A DNA stretch of 64,000 bases, taken from Owenia fusiformis (lineage: Eukaryota > Annelida > Polychaeta > Sabellida > Oweniidae). The translations under genes and the position numbers were made by a program. The DNA lies in the NCBI GenBank assembly GCA_903813345.2, contig CAIIXF020000008.1, positions 25,158,822 to 25,222,821 of the forward strand. Direction: 5' to 3'. Position 1 is the stretch's first letter. Every line of letters begins with the position of its first letter. Under the pieces are notes generated by a model. The model saw nothing but the letters and a program-made list of their open reading frames with translations, was not told where the DNA came from and did not search any database. This document shows, piece after piece, positions 1 to 11,800 of the stretch.

Positions 1-41
1 CCCCCCGAATCAGCCACCTGGTGGCGAAACTGGTAAATACC

Positions 42-690
42 TAGTGGTGGGACTCGCCCGAATTTTCGGACTCGATTATCGGGACCAAACTGACGACGAT
101 TAATCGAATAAATTCGATTTTTTCCAAAGTTTTGAAGGGAATCTCCCAACCCGCTGCCAACCTTTTTGATGTAAATCATCGATGTTATTGAAAAACAAAT
201 AAGTGCAATGTGTTACATACCTTCAAATATGTTTTTTGTTTATTTTATCAACTCTAAAGGCGTATAACAAATAAAAAAGACGCCCGGAAGTAAAATTTCG
301 AAATGCATTTAATTATTTTGCTAATTAGCGGTTCCAGCTATAGAATTTGCAGCACCCCGAAGGTCAACTTCGAAACGAGGCTCTGACCCTATTATTATCC
401 TACTATAGCATTTCGTCCAGAGCTCACTGAGATAAGGTTAGATCCCGGAAGTAAAAGAAATGAACAAAACAAATTGTTTTCTACATGTTATTTTACGTTT
501 TATTAGCTGATTATAGATCAACATGTAAGTACTTTTATAGTAAATAGTGTTCCTGACTCGAATTGACGTAACCCAACTCGAATGGTACACAATTCGAGCC
601 GAAATCGGAGGTGAAAACAAAAATCGAATTTCACATTTTTTTCCCCAAACGAGTGATTATTCGAGTTGCCGATTTATCGTAGCACCACTA
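42..690. mobile_element. hAT-like non-autonomous DNA transposon with 8-bp target duplication
   Basis: The element begins TAGTGGTGGGACTCG and ends CGTAGCACCACTA, giving imperfect terminal inverted repeats (TAGTGGTG core). It is flanked by a perfect 8-bp direct repeat, TAAATACC, at 34-41 and 691-698. An 8-bp duplication with short inverted ends is the hallmark of hAT. No transposase-like reading frame is visible in the 649 bp, so it is probably a deletion derivative or MITE. Superfamily assignment rests on ends and duplication length only. Confidence 0.75.
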
Positions 691-807
691 TAAATACCTA
701 CTCGCATCTGAGTAATTGCCATAATTTTAATAGGATGCTTATTTTTTTACATTTGTACCCTAAAATGAAACTTAGCTGGCAACATTTCGAGATCAACACA
801 GGGCTAG

Positions 808-1538
808 TAGAGTTCGCAACGGTACTGAAAACCAGTACCGGTAACCGTCACGCTCATAACCGTACCGTTACCGAAATGCCGGTAAAAATATGTAAGATAA
901 AATGCCAATGCGCTGCCACCCCCACTTTGTTCCTAACTCTCTCCGTAGCTTCTCAAGTCTATATGCATACATTGTGCAAGACCGATTTGAACACATACAT
1001 GTACATGTACTGATGAACTTCACGAAATAGTATGTAACTATCTTACGAATCAAGATGTAGTTTTAGTTTTAAATTAAATGTATTACACATTTCAAACCAT
1101 TTCTCAATTGTATCAATATCAAGCGACGTGCAGTATACATGGGGTGGGGTACAAGATGCCTTGTTGTTCGTAAATTACTATTACAGACATAATTCAATTT
1201 ATGGATCTGACGTTGACACTACAACTACACCAGAACTGCCAAACATAACTACAACCAAAGCTGAGCCTGAGCATGAAGCTACTACACCCGAACTGCCAAA
1301 CATGGACATCACACCTGAACTGTCAAATATGGAAATCACACCTGAACTGCCAAACATGGACATCTAAATGTCTATGTTTTACGCATCGTGAATGTGGAAA
1401 TTAAACGAAATAATTAAAAAACGACATGTCTTTTAGTTCCCCGGGGATTATCGTCGGTTAACCGGTTAATAATTTCAATACCGGTAAATGCTCAATTCCG
1501 TACCGAAACCATATAACCGGAATTACCGTCAGACTCTA
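808..1538. mobile_element. hAT-like non-autonomous DNA transposon with 8-bp target duplication
   Basis: It begins TAGAGTTCGCAACGGTA and ends TACCGTCAGACTCTA. A perfect 8-bp duplication AGGGCTAG lies at 800-807 and 1539-1546. Both subterminal regions are rich in ACCGGTAA/TTACCGGT motifs. A 79-codon frame at 1128-1367 contains three imperfect repeats of a TPELPNMDI-like unit. I recognise no transposase domain in it, and it may be a degenerate tandem repeat rather than a gene. Confidence 0.78.
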
Positions 1539-1546
1539 AGGGCTAG

Positions 1547-1817
1547 GCCTGACAATTTGATTAGTCAAGTTTGAGGGAGGGCAGATATGAGACGAAACTA
1601 ACTGACATCTAGGTCAAAGGTGTGTAAGTCGGCATGTGTAACTCTGACACTTATAACATGGACGTGTAAATTAAAATTTCCTCATGTTTGATTTTGGAAA
1701 AAGAAATTTGTGAGATATCTATTAATTCTGGAAAAATTGCTTCCTACTAGATAATAAACAACAAGGTGTCAAAGCTAGGTTACCCAAGCGTCGAGTTAAC
1801 TCAAAGTTGAAATTGAA
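1547..1817. other. Spacer between transposons, nothing recognised
   Basis: AT-rich sequence with no reading frame, RNA gene or terminal repeat that I can support. Confidence 0.5.
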
Positions 1818-2445
1818 ATGGTCTCAACTTACTCACTTCGAGAGCCATGTTAGATTTTGAAACTTATGGCTCTCAAACGGGGAAGTGAACAGCTGATTAA
1901 TAGTGACCTTTGAAATCGAATTAAGTCGATCCGCGGCTTACTTTTGGTCTCTAACTGTGCCTTACATCAGTATCATCAATCCGTGTAAGTATTGGAGCGC
2001 TGAAGTACTTCCTTTTCGATCAAGACTTGTAATTGTTAGTCGAGTGAATGTTTTTACTGCCAAATTCCAATATGGCTTTTTCTGCTCGGACATTTTCGTA
2101 AATCTCCGGAGGTTGTCCAAACCTAACTAATTCTCAAAATTCATTTCGTTCGTTGCGTATCTCGCTTCTAGCAAACCGCCATATTGGAAATAGGTCTAAA
2201 AACATTCACTCGATGAACAATTTGATCGAAAAAGAAGCATTTCAGCGCTCTAATACTTACACGGAGTGATGATACTGATGTAAGACACAGTTAGAGACCA
2301 AAAGTAAGCTGCGGATCGACTTAATTCAATTTCAAAGGTCACAATCATTCAGCTGTCCAAATGCTCCGTGGGAAAGCTATTAGGCCTTTATCAAAATCCA
2401 AATAGCTTTCGCAGGAAGTAAGTCTCAACGTTATACCACTTTACT
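1818..2445. mobile_element. Foldback (long inverted-repeat) element
   Basis: The left half (from AAATGGTCTCAACTTACTC through GTGACCTTTGAAATCGAAT) reappears as its reverse complement in the right half (ATTCAATTTCAAAGGTCAC through GTAAGTCTCAACG). The arms are roughly 250-290 bp and diverged, with a short central region near 2090-2160. The apparent 75-codon frame at 1903-2130 is a by-product of one arm. Boundaries are approximate and no target duplication was resolved. Confidence 0.65.
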
Positions 2446-2954
2446 AAATCTAGTTATTATAGAGCAACTTTTATCAGATCATAAAACAAAATCTTACCTT
2501 GAGAGACCAGAACTAAGATACGTCGTAGATAATTCAAACAGATGCGTATAACTGAACTAATGTGATCTGTTCATAAATTTTTTCAATTTCACAGTTTATC
2601 GTAATCGTCTTACGATCTCTAAATTTTTGTAATTTGTAAATGGTTTTCTAGTGCGTCTCCTGATACATAATCCGTAAAATATGTGCACTTACTATTGTCA
2701 ATTACCAATCTATTGTTTGATTCATATCTTTTGAAGATATAATTACTCATATGTATTATATCCAGCGTTTATTTGCCGGAAGGTCAACTCCCACGAAAAT
2801 TTTGCAAAATGGTTTCTACCGACCACGCATGCGCGATTTCAAATAAGCCTAGCCATGCCCTCTATTAATTGAAGTTAAAACAAAGATATGATTTAATATA
2901 ATGAAAGAGGGCAGCACAAGACGATATACTAATTTCCCATCACTCAGTGCATTG
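2446..2954. other. AT-rich intergenic DNA, nothing recognised
   Basis: No coding, RNA or repeat structure supported in this stretch. Confidence 0.5.
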
Positions 2955-3180
2955 CAGGGACGGATCTGGAAACTAAAAACTTAGGGGCGTCAAGTCTGAA
3001 AAATCTTTTGAGTCTCAAGACCAAAATTTGGGCTCAATTGGCCTGAAATAAAAAAAGGCCCAAAAAGGCTCAATGATGCCTATTCCAACAACATTAGACC
3101 TAGCCTGGGCCTCGTTTCTTATCTGACATGTCTTATGGCCCCGGCTAATAATGGCTAATAATGGCCAAGAAAATTCCTAA
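2955..3180. mobile_element. One-ended fragment of a CAGGGACGGATC-ended element
   Basis: The sequence starts CAGGGACGGATCTGG and then runs into AAAA/GGCCC-rich DNA. This resembles the better-preserved element at 54046-54419, which has CAGCGGCGGATC at one end and the same GGGCC-plus-A-run interior. No matching opposite end was found. The right limit is a guess. Confidence 0.4.
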
Positions 3181-3636
3181 TAGTAAAGAACGCCATTATT
3201 GAGTGTTTTTTTTGTGGGGGGGTCACTTAAAGATACGAAATGACTAAAAGAACGTGATTTCGATGAAACCTTTTTGCAAAGGTCTAGTTGGCAAAGCATC
3301 AATTTTAATCTGTAGGGTCCAGTTGTCACCTTGACAACCATTTAATAAATGACCTTGGATAAAATGCATGCAGAATGCAGATATATGATACATGTAATAC
3401 TGTGTTCGGATTGCCTCAAGAATCGGACACCCATTGCCTATAGCTATGTGTGAAAATACCATTCACCTCTCACTCTCCCATTGATTATACCAATACTCGG
3501 CTAAAAAACACCATGTGACCAATTACACTCTTTGCAGAAATATTCCGCATCAAACGCTCATTCCTGCCGCACCAAATATTTCCCATAGTCTGCATTATGG
3601 TGAATTATACTGAGAAAAGTTGTGAATAAAAGTAGT

Positions 3637-3972
3637 CACTCTTAAAAATGAATTACTTGAGTATTTCCCAAGTATTTCCCAAGTATAAAAATTACTTAAA
3701 GTTAAATACTTAGTTTTACTTCATTTTACTTAGGTTTAACTTATATTGTCATTTTGAGTTTTTTAATTGCTTAATTATGTAAATGAGTATTACAATTACT
3801 ACAGTAAGTATTTCAATTTCTCTCCTTGCATTAGTAAATTCACCATAAATGAATTACTTAAAAATTACTTAAAAATTATTCAGTAGTTCAAGATTATTTA
3901 ATTAATTTTTGACTTAAAATGAGTAGAACAATTTCTCAATATAAGGAAATCCAAGTAATAATTTTAAGAGTG
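3637..3972. mobile_element. AT-rich MITE with CACTCTTAAAA termini
   Basis: The left end CACTCTTAAAAATGAATTAC and the right end, read on the other strand as CACTCTTAAAATTATTACTTG, form about 20 bp of inverted repeat. The interior is full of AATTACTTAA-like motifs. Flanking 5-mers (GTAGT and GTGAC) match at only three of five positions, so the duplication is uncertain. No coding capacity. Confidence 0.55.
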
Positions 3973-5423
3973 GTGACTTTCACTGGTCAGTATTAAAAAC
4001 AAGAATGGCAGACGTCCCATTATTTCCACATTGTTATAACTCACCTTTTACAGGTTTTGAGATAAGTATACTATCTTTATCACTTTTTACGAGGAATTCA
4101 TTTCTGGGGTCCAGTTCAACGGATCTATCTCCTTTTGGAGATATCCAATGCCACATGCCACAAGTGCAAAATGAGGAACATTTTTTAGGCCCACCTTGTC
4201 ATATCCGTTTGGGTAGGCAGCAGAGCCAATCAGATACATAATTTTGATTATAGTTATAACACTGTGGAAATAATTTGAAGATCACTTACTAGTATACTTT
4301 GCAGGTAATTAACAAAGAAGATCATAAATCATGACACCATACATGTAGCACAAATAAAAGAAAGCAGTTTTGACCTTATTTGTAACAAAAAAGTTCCTTC
4401 AGTGAACTTAATCAATTACTGACCTGTTATACCCTTTTTACCTTTGTCATTTATCTTTTAAAGATCTGGTGGATTTATCCAAAATATTTAGAATTTTTCG
4501 CAATTAAGTTGTGTTGTTATGGCAATCACTGGACCAATCATGATCAAACTTGGCATAGCAACTTATTATATATAGATACACAATCCCTAGAAATAATGAA
4601 TGTGATTGAACGTACATAACAGAAATTAGTGAATGGAAGGAGTGGAAGTGAATAGAAATTCAGTTTAAGGGTTATATTGGTATTTCAAAAACAAGAAACC
4701 ATAAAAAATGCGTTTTATTTCTTGTTAATCAGTGATTTTTGCTCTGCAAGGCCTATATCAGCTAAAATGCTTTTTATTTTATTTTCCTTATTATTTATAC
4801 ACAGTCAGGGCCATTAAGGGCCGTAAGGAAAGGGGACCATAATCCCCAGGGGACCATAATTTCTTTTACAGGGTTTGCCGCTATCCAAATCCACGGTGTC
4901 CAACCCAAACGCCCTTACATGCCGACGGCGGGCGGGCGGGAATGATGAGCCGTCTGACGATTTCCCCAATGATGGGAATAAGAGGTATGAGTTACTTATT
5001 TCGAGTATACCATTCGATGGGTGTGATATTCATGTTGTACTTGGCTAGCTGTTGACGTTTGAAGCAATTAGGAAGAGCTGTACGAAGCAGTATAGTTATC
5101 AAAATTCCTTCCACCGAACACAGGCCTTCAGAACTCGTACCTCCTTCTTCCTGGACGAAGGAAGGAACTTTGTGGATGATGTCTGGAACCCTGCGTTCGG
5201 AGGATGTCAAAATTCAAAAAAGTATTTGTCATTCTACCGGTCAACCCCTTTTTTGAGCCAAGATTAGAGACATCCTCCTAAGCAGGTGTCCAGACTTTTG
5301 AACCCCTGTGATTGGAGGTTGAAATTAGAGCACCAACGTATATTTTGGTCAAATTTCAATGCTTCAACGCACCATACATTATCGTAATAGTGATTTGATG
5401 ACCGAAAATCCTGTCAACAAAAG
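3973..5423. other. Intergenic DNA without a recognisable gene
   Basis: AT-rich to 4800. A GC-richer patch follows at 4840-4970 (GGCGGGCGGGCGGG run), then a 72-codon minus-strand frame at 4992-5210. I cannot match that frame to any family and treat it as chance. Confidence 0.45.
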
Positions 5424-5953
5424 GAATTCACAAATTGCTAACTGGCCTAAATCCATCAAAAGCCACTGGACCCGACCTTATTCCGGCCAGGGTCCTGAAG
5501 GAATGCAGTGACAGCATATCATCATTCCTTCAAATAATTTTTCAACAGTCTATCAATGAAGGCTTAGTGCCTATGGACTGGAAACATGCCAATGTTACTG
5601 CTATGTACAAAGAGGGACGAAGAGATGAGGCTGTGAATTACAGGCCTGTATCTCTGACGTCAGTTCCATGTAAAATAATGGAACATATTATATTCCATCA
5701 TGATATGGCCCATTTTGACCTCTTTGAAATTCTAGTAAACTTCCAACATGGATTCAGGTCAAAGCACTCATGTGAAACCCAACTTGTCAATACAATAGAG
5801 AATATAGCCCGGGCCCTCGACAACAATAAACAAACAGATATGTTGGTATTAGACTTTTCCAAAGCGCTTGACACGGTGGCTTACGAACGCCTCTTGCTCA
5901 AACTCGACTATTATGGAATTCGCAATAATAACTTGAACTGGTTCAGATCCAGA
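5424..5953 (+). pseudogene. Non-LTR retrotransposon reverse transcriptase fragment
   Basis: The frame beginning near 5424 reads GIHKLLTGLNPSKATGPD, the usual entry to the fingers of LINE-type reverse transcriptases. It continues through NYRPVSLTSVPCKIMEHI and HGFRSKHSCETQLV to palm motif A, LDFSKALDTV (normally FSKAFD). The similarity stops abruptly near 5953 at LNWFRS, before the YADD motif. The remaining codons to 6052 are unrelated CpG-rich sequence. It is therefore truncated at both ends, lacking endonuclease and catalytic palm, and cannot be active. It is a different LINE family from the one at 14120-20089, with different motif spacing and wording. Clade is not assigned; Jockey/CR1-like is a reasonable guess. 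Confidence 0.85.
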
Positions 5954-6939
5954 GGCCTCATTATCAGTTGGTCGCAACGCAGAATCGCATGCGTTACGCC
6001 ACGCAACGCATCGCATCGCATATATTTCCTAAAAATCATATTACCACTTTGACGCAACGCAGTTCTGACGCAAGATTATAGATTTTTTGAACGCAAGTGG
6101 ACAAATACTTGCGATATGTTTTACCCTGCCGCAAATCAAAACGCAAATATGGTGCATCTTGAGTGCCGTTTTATACATTTTAGCGGTTGTTTTGTGGTGT
6201 TTTTGGGAATCATCCAATTACCTGATTACGTTTCCATCCATATCATCAAAAGTATTGTTGAATCCTTTTTGTTAAGCTTGTAAATCCTTCAAAAATCGTG
6301 TTTATAATGCGAATACGACGTACACGAGTCTGTAAGTGACACTCGAAAAGAACTAAAATGTTTCATATCTTTAAATCTTTCTAGGGGGGCACAGGGGCCA
6401 ACCAGGAAAGTTCCTTTCAATTTTAATGAGTTGTAAACCATAGATCTATTTTTAAATGTTAAGGTTTTAAATTATATTCTATTCAAATTCTATCACTGTT
6501 AAATTATATATCTGCTTTATATGGGCTTATTAGCCTTTTGCAGATTATTGACATAAACATAGACAATACTTTAGTCTACTTACGGTCATAGTGAAATCTT
6601 CATTAGCCGCCATATTATTTTGGGGGGGGGGGGGGTAGCTAGCGTTCAGTCAGGGGGTGCGAATCGCCAATTTTGTTTCGGTTTTCAGTCAGCGAGGGGG
6701 ATAAGCATAAGGCATAATAGACGAGGAGTGAAAATGAGAATTTGAGGAGAATAATAGTTCAGAGTATATAAGGACGTGTCATACCTTAATCTCTTTGTTT
6801 ATATATGCTTTCAGTGAAGAAATATATTTTTTAAATCATAATGAGGGACAATGATGTATTAGACGCCCGTTTCCATGACAACTAAATTTTACCACTATTT
6901 CTAATATTAAATATATCTCTGCCATTTTTTATCCGATGT
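5954..6939. other. Intergenic DNA with a CpG-rich GCAACGCA patch and a poly-G run
   Basis: 5960-6100 is rich in GCAACGCA/GCATCGCA words. A run of about 14 G lies near 6621-6634. No gene or terminal repeat is supported. Confidence 0.45.
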
Positions 6940-8213
6940 TGATGTCTTCAGGCATTGGAACTGAATTTATAGGTAAATATGGTAGCAGTTATGTCTTCAG
7001 GCATTGGTACTAAATTCATAAGTACATAAGTTACTATCTAGTATGTCTTCAGGCATTGGCACTGAATTCATAGGTAAAGATGGTGGCAGTTATGTCTTCA
7101 GGTATTGGTACTGAATTCATAGGTAAAGATGGTGGCAGTTATGTCTTCAGGCATTGGCATTAAATTCATAAGTACATAAGTTACTAGTATGTCTTCAGGC
7201 ATTGGCACTGAATTCATAGGTAAGGATGGTGGCAGTTATGTCTTCAGGCATTGGCACTGAATTCATAAGTAGAGATGGTAGCAGTTATGTCTTCAGGCAC
7301 TGGCACTGAATGCATAGGTAAAGATGGTGGCAGTTATGTCTTCAGGCATAGGTACTGAATTCATAGGTAAAGATGGTGGCAGTTATGTCTTCAGGCATTG
7401 GCACTGAATTCATAGGTAAATATGGTAGCAGTTATGTCTTCAGGCATTGGTAGTGATTTCATAGGTAAAGATGGTGGCAGTTATGTCTTCAGGCATTGGT
7501 AGTGATTTCATAGGTAAAGATGGTGGCAGTTATGTCTTCAGGCATTGGTATTAAATTCATAAGTACATAAGTTACTAGTATGTCTTCAGGCATTGGCACT
7601 GAATTCATAGGAAAGGATGGTGGCAGTTATGTCTTCAGGCATTGGCACTGAATTCATAAGTAGAGATGGTAGCAGTTATGTCTTCAGACATTGGCACTGA
7701 ATGCATAGGTAAAGATGGTGGCAGTTATGTCTTCAGGCATAGGTACTGAATTCATAGGTAAAGATGGTGGCAGTTATGTCTTCAGGCATTGGTAGTGATT
7801 TCATAGGTAAAGATGGTGGCAGTTATGTCTTCAGGCATTGGTAGTGATTTCATAGGTAAAGATGGTGACAGTTATGTCTTCAGGCATAGGTACTGAATTC
7901 ATAGGTAAAGATGGTAGCAGTTATGTCTTCAGGCATAGGTACTGAATTCATAGGTAAAGATGGTGGCAGTTATGTCTTCAGGCATTGGCATTAAATTCAT
8001 AAGTACATAAGTTACTAGTATGTCTTCAGGCATTGGCACTGAATTCATAAGTAAGGATGGTGGCAGTTATGTCTTCAGGCACTGACATTGAATTCTTAAA
8101 TAAAGATGGTAGCAGTTATGTCTTCAGGCACTGACATTGAATTCTTAAAAATAAAGATGTTGGCAGTTATGTCTTCGGGCATTGGCACTGAATCCATAGC
8201 TAAAGATGGAAGC
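6940..8213. repeat. 49-bp minisatellite array, about 26 copies
   Basis: Tandem copies of a 49-bp unit (core TATGTCTTCAGGCATTGG, then CTGAATTCATAGGTAAAG). The period was measured directly between successive TATGTCTTC starts at 7091 and 7140. A 48-bp variant containing AAGTACATAAGTTACTAG recurs near 7141, 7532 and 7972, so units are arranged in higher-order blocks of about 8-9. Every unit is interrupted by stops; not coding. Confidence 0.95.
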
Positions 8214-8841
8214 CAAAATATATTTCTATAGAAATTGTATAGAACAAAATAAAAACCTTTTATTTTTATTTTAAAAAGCATTTAAAAGCACTTTTCTTCT
8301 TGTTATCTCATGGTTCTATTTTTTATTGGTTATCGGGGAGGGGGGGGGGGGGCACCAATGGCTACACTATGATGGATATGTTTTTTATATATTTAACATT
8401 ATTTTTTATTTCTGATATTTTTTAAATGATGGATATGGTGTCTTGCATGGTAATTCATATTACCATAAATGGCCATACTGTATGGCGGGAAATCCAAATT
8501 ACGATTTTGAAATTTCTCGTGCTACTACCTGTATATCAATTTAATATAGGTAACTTTACCAAACCAGGCAATCTATGTCTTATCACTATAAGTAGCCTGA
8601 ACTAGGTCGAGAATGACAATATACACGTAGGCTATTTGTATCTGGTGAAACATTCTACATTTTAATCAACACTTTGTTCAAATAACAAAACTGCGATTGA
8701 CTGTGATTTCTAGCTGATTCCGGAGCATTTGGTCGCCTAAATCGCAAATACCACCGTGACAAAAGGAAGTGCCTCCATTCAGGACCTCCAACTAAAAGTG
8801 TGAAACACGTCTGAGGATACAGGATAAACCACATCTTCACA
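8214..8841. other. Upstream flank of the PhyH-family gene
   Basis: AT-rich, with a poly-G run near 8339-8352. No TATA or other promoter motif convincing enough to annotate. Confidence 0.4.
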
Positions 8842-8862
8842 ATGTCTGGTACTTATTTCAAG
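8842..8862 (+). CDS. PhyH-family gene, candidate exon 1 (start codon)
   Basis: ATG at 8842 encodes MSGTYFK, ending before a GT at 8863 (GTCAAC, a poor donor). It joins in phase to exon 2 starting at 9907 to give [18 protein letters not shown], a plausible family N-terminus. No ATG lies in frame upstream within exon 2, so some 5' exon is required. This one is the best candidate but is not proven. Confidence 0.45.
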
Positions 8863-11800
8863 GTCAACTTTTACGATTGGATGTAGCATACAACATCTTT
8901 GCAGGCAATCATTGTTTGGATCGGTGATTGTATTCAAAACAGTGACAAGTCGGCTAAAGGTTTTGAATTAGAGTATGTCGAAGATGATCATGGATTTATC
9001 CGTCTCATTACGATGCAACCTTCCATGCTGATTAAATGCATCGAAGCATGAGCTCCTCATGATCACAATCGTCTACGTACCTTAACCTCAAACGAGGGAG
9101 AATGTTGTTTTGGTACAGATCCGCAGCAGCAGCTGCTGTTACGCGGTATATGGCATACATTCATGGTTGCGCGGTATTTGTGATACGGGTGAATATGCCA
9201 TACTCATTACTCACCTGCGGTATATGGCATATTCCGCAGGTGAGTATGCGATATTCGGCAGTGAATATGCGATACATTGATTTCAGTGAATACCCGATAC
9301 TCACCTGCGGAATATGTCATACTCACTTGCGGAATTTGCCATATACCGCAGGTGAATATGCCATATACCGCAGGTGAAAACGTGATACAGAAAGCCTTGA
9401 TTTGATTGGTTGCGAGAATCGACTCAAAATGTAAAACTACGCTGGATTACCAATATTGTTAGTGCGTCGAATACTAATATATGAATCCTTGATTGATTAA
9501 GTTTATTACGCGAGATTGGTGACTGATACTTCTGCTAAGTTAATATATTCGATACACAGTACTGTTGATTCAGTAATCATTGTAATAATTTATAAAATTT
9601 TACTTGTTCGTTCAATCGATGATATTGACAATTGCGTACTTCCGTATCACGTTCTCATTGGTTAGTGTGTATGCCATATACCGCAGGTGAATCTGTCATA
9701 CACCGCAAGCGAATATGCCATATTCGTTGCGGAATATGACATATTTTTGTATCGTGTTTACCGCGTAACAGCTGCATACATCAAATTAATCAACATATAT
9801 TTCTAACATTACAGATTTACGATTCATCATCAGAACAATCCTATAAATCTCTTAATTTTTAGATTTTAACAAATCTGTTTCGCATTAATATTTTTCAGAG
9901 TTTCAGTATAAAGATGGCTTCAGCGTAACGAAAGAAGTTAAATCTGATTATAACGAGAATGGATTTGTTATCATAAGGTAAAGAATACCACCGTTGTAAG
10001 AATCATTATCTTGTTAAAAATTTCAATTGTCATGCACCATGCACTGCACCGAGAATGACAAGTTCGCTTTAATCGTACTCGATCCTACCAGTACGAATGT
10101 TCACATGTGATAGAATGTCAAGCTCATTTCAAAACACTTCCAAATCCTTATGCAAGTTATACTGTATATTGTTCAAAATAGGAATCTGTTGGATAAAGAT
10201 GAGGTGAAGCTGCTCGGGGAATCTTTCCTTCATGATGAAAAGCTTCAGGAGAATACCTGGAACCAAGTAAGTGTTGGAAAGAGTAAAAGTGCCAAATAAC
10301 TGATTGCATTGCACCACTAGCTATAGGCATGCAGATCAACTTTAATTCAAGCAACTTCTCTACATTCGGATCAGATCTTGTTTCACTAATTAGACTTAGA
10401 ATCATAATCTGTAAAATAAAATATACATAATTAACCATCATTTCTCGTGATAGTGATTAGGCTTTCCAATATGTGTCCTGCAACATGTGATTAGTAGTAC
10501 CAGAGTGTGGTCCCACTCCCTACTGTTATTTTCAGAAAGAGCATGGTTCTTCTGAGTTCTCTGCAAGCATCAGCGTGTGGAACCACCCAGGGGAGGATGT
10601 AAGTGGTATGGTATGTAGGAGTGAGAAGGTCGTCAACATTGCAGAAGACGTAAGTTTATTATATCATTATAAAAAACAAGGGAACGATAATCTATTCGTT
10701 TTAGAGTCATCCCGGCAGCTCCACCATTCACATTCCCAAAGGACAGCTATACCACTCATGAATCAATCGGCAGCTTTATTGTTCAAATACATAGTCCCAA
10801 CTGACAGCTCCAGCGTTCTTGGACCAATTCCTATCTATCATTCATAAGTTCATTCTCAGTCCACTAATCATAACTACATACCAAACCAACAACTCAGACG
10901 TAAAACTGTAGGTTCAACAAGTATTTTACAGGGGGGTCCAAAAAAGTGAACCATTGCAACAAGCTATGTCTCAGTTATTACTTGCATTAATGGGCTGATA
11001 TTCTCACTTTTTGGGCCACCCTGCATATATGCACGTTCGTACAACCCCAGCTAGAAAATACATTTTTTTACTATTACTATATTTCCAGTTACTGGATGGC
11101 GGGGAGATCTACATGCATCACTGCAAGTTGGTACAGAAGCAGGCTAAAACAGGAGGCCAGTGGAACTGGCATCAAGACTACGGGTAAACCATCTTAGTAC
11201 TATTTATGTTGAATTTGTTATTTCGTCTTGCGCCAATCCCTAATGCACCCCTTTTACTAATATACATATGTTTTACAGGGAATAGAAGTTATTATTCAGT
11301 TCTTGTTGCTTTTATAGGTATTGGTATCAAAATGGACTGCTTTGGCCCGATGCCCTCACTGTCTTCATTGCTATTGATAAATGTGAGAAAGGCAATGGCT
11401 GTCTGCAGGTAAGTACAAGACTGCAAGTGCTAAATGGAACCCTGTCCAAGTGCGAGTGGTTCAATGTTTGAATATTTCAAAGTTATAATTGACGTATATT
11501 CCACTTTAAGACTTACTTTTCTAAGATACCACTTGTGCAAATATATTTTATTTCCGAAAAGGATACTAAAATATGTTTAAAGGTGGAATTCCTGAGCCAT
11601 GCCTATTGCTGTATATTACTGTTACAGGTAATCAAGAGGTCTCACAAATGTGGAAGGCTGGACCACAAACAGGTTGGGGACCAGCAGCAAGCTGACACGG
11701 AGAGAGTCGGGTGGATTCTAGAGAAACTCCCAGTCCAGTTTGTCGAACTGGAACCTGGTATATACCACTATATATTTGCAAAGTCTATTCAACGGATACA

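Noticed and set aside
438-620. 60-codon minus-strand frame
   Set aside because: Inside a hAT-like MITE, no domain.
5052-5267. Overlapping 65-72-codon frames on both strands near 5.0-5.3 kb
   Set aside because: No recognisable family; adjacent to a truncated LINE; treated as chance.
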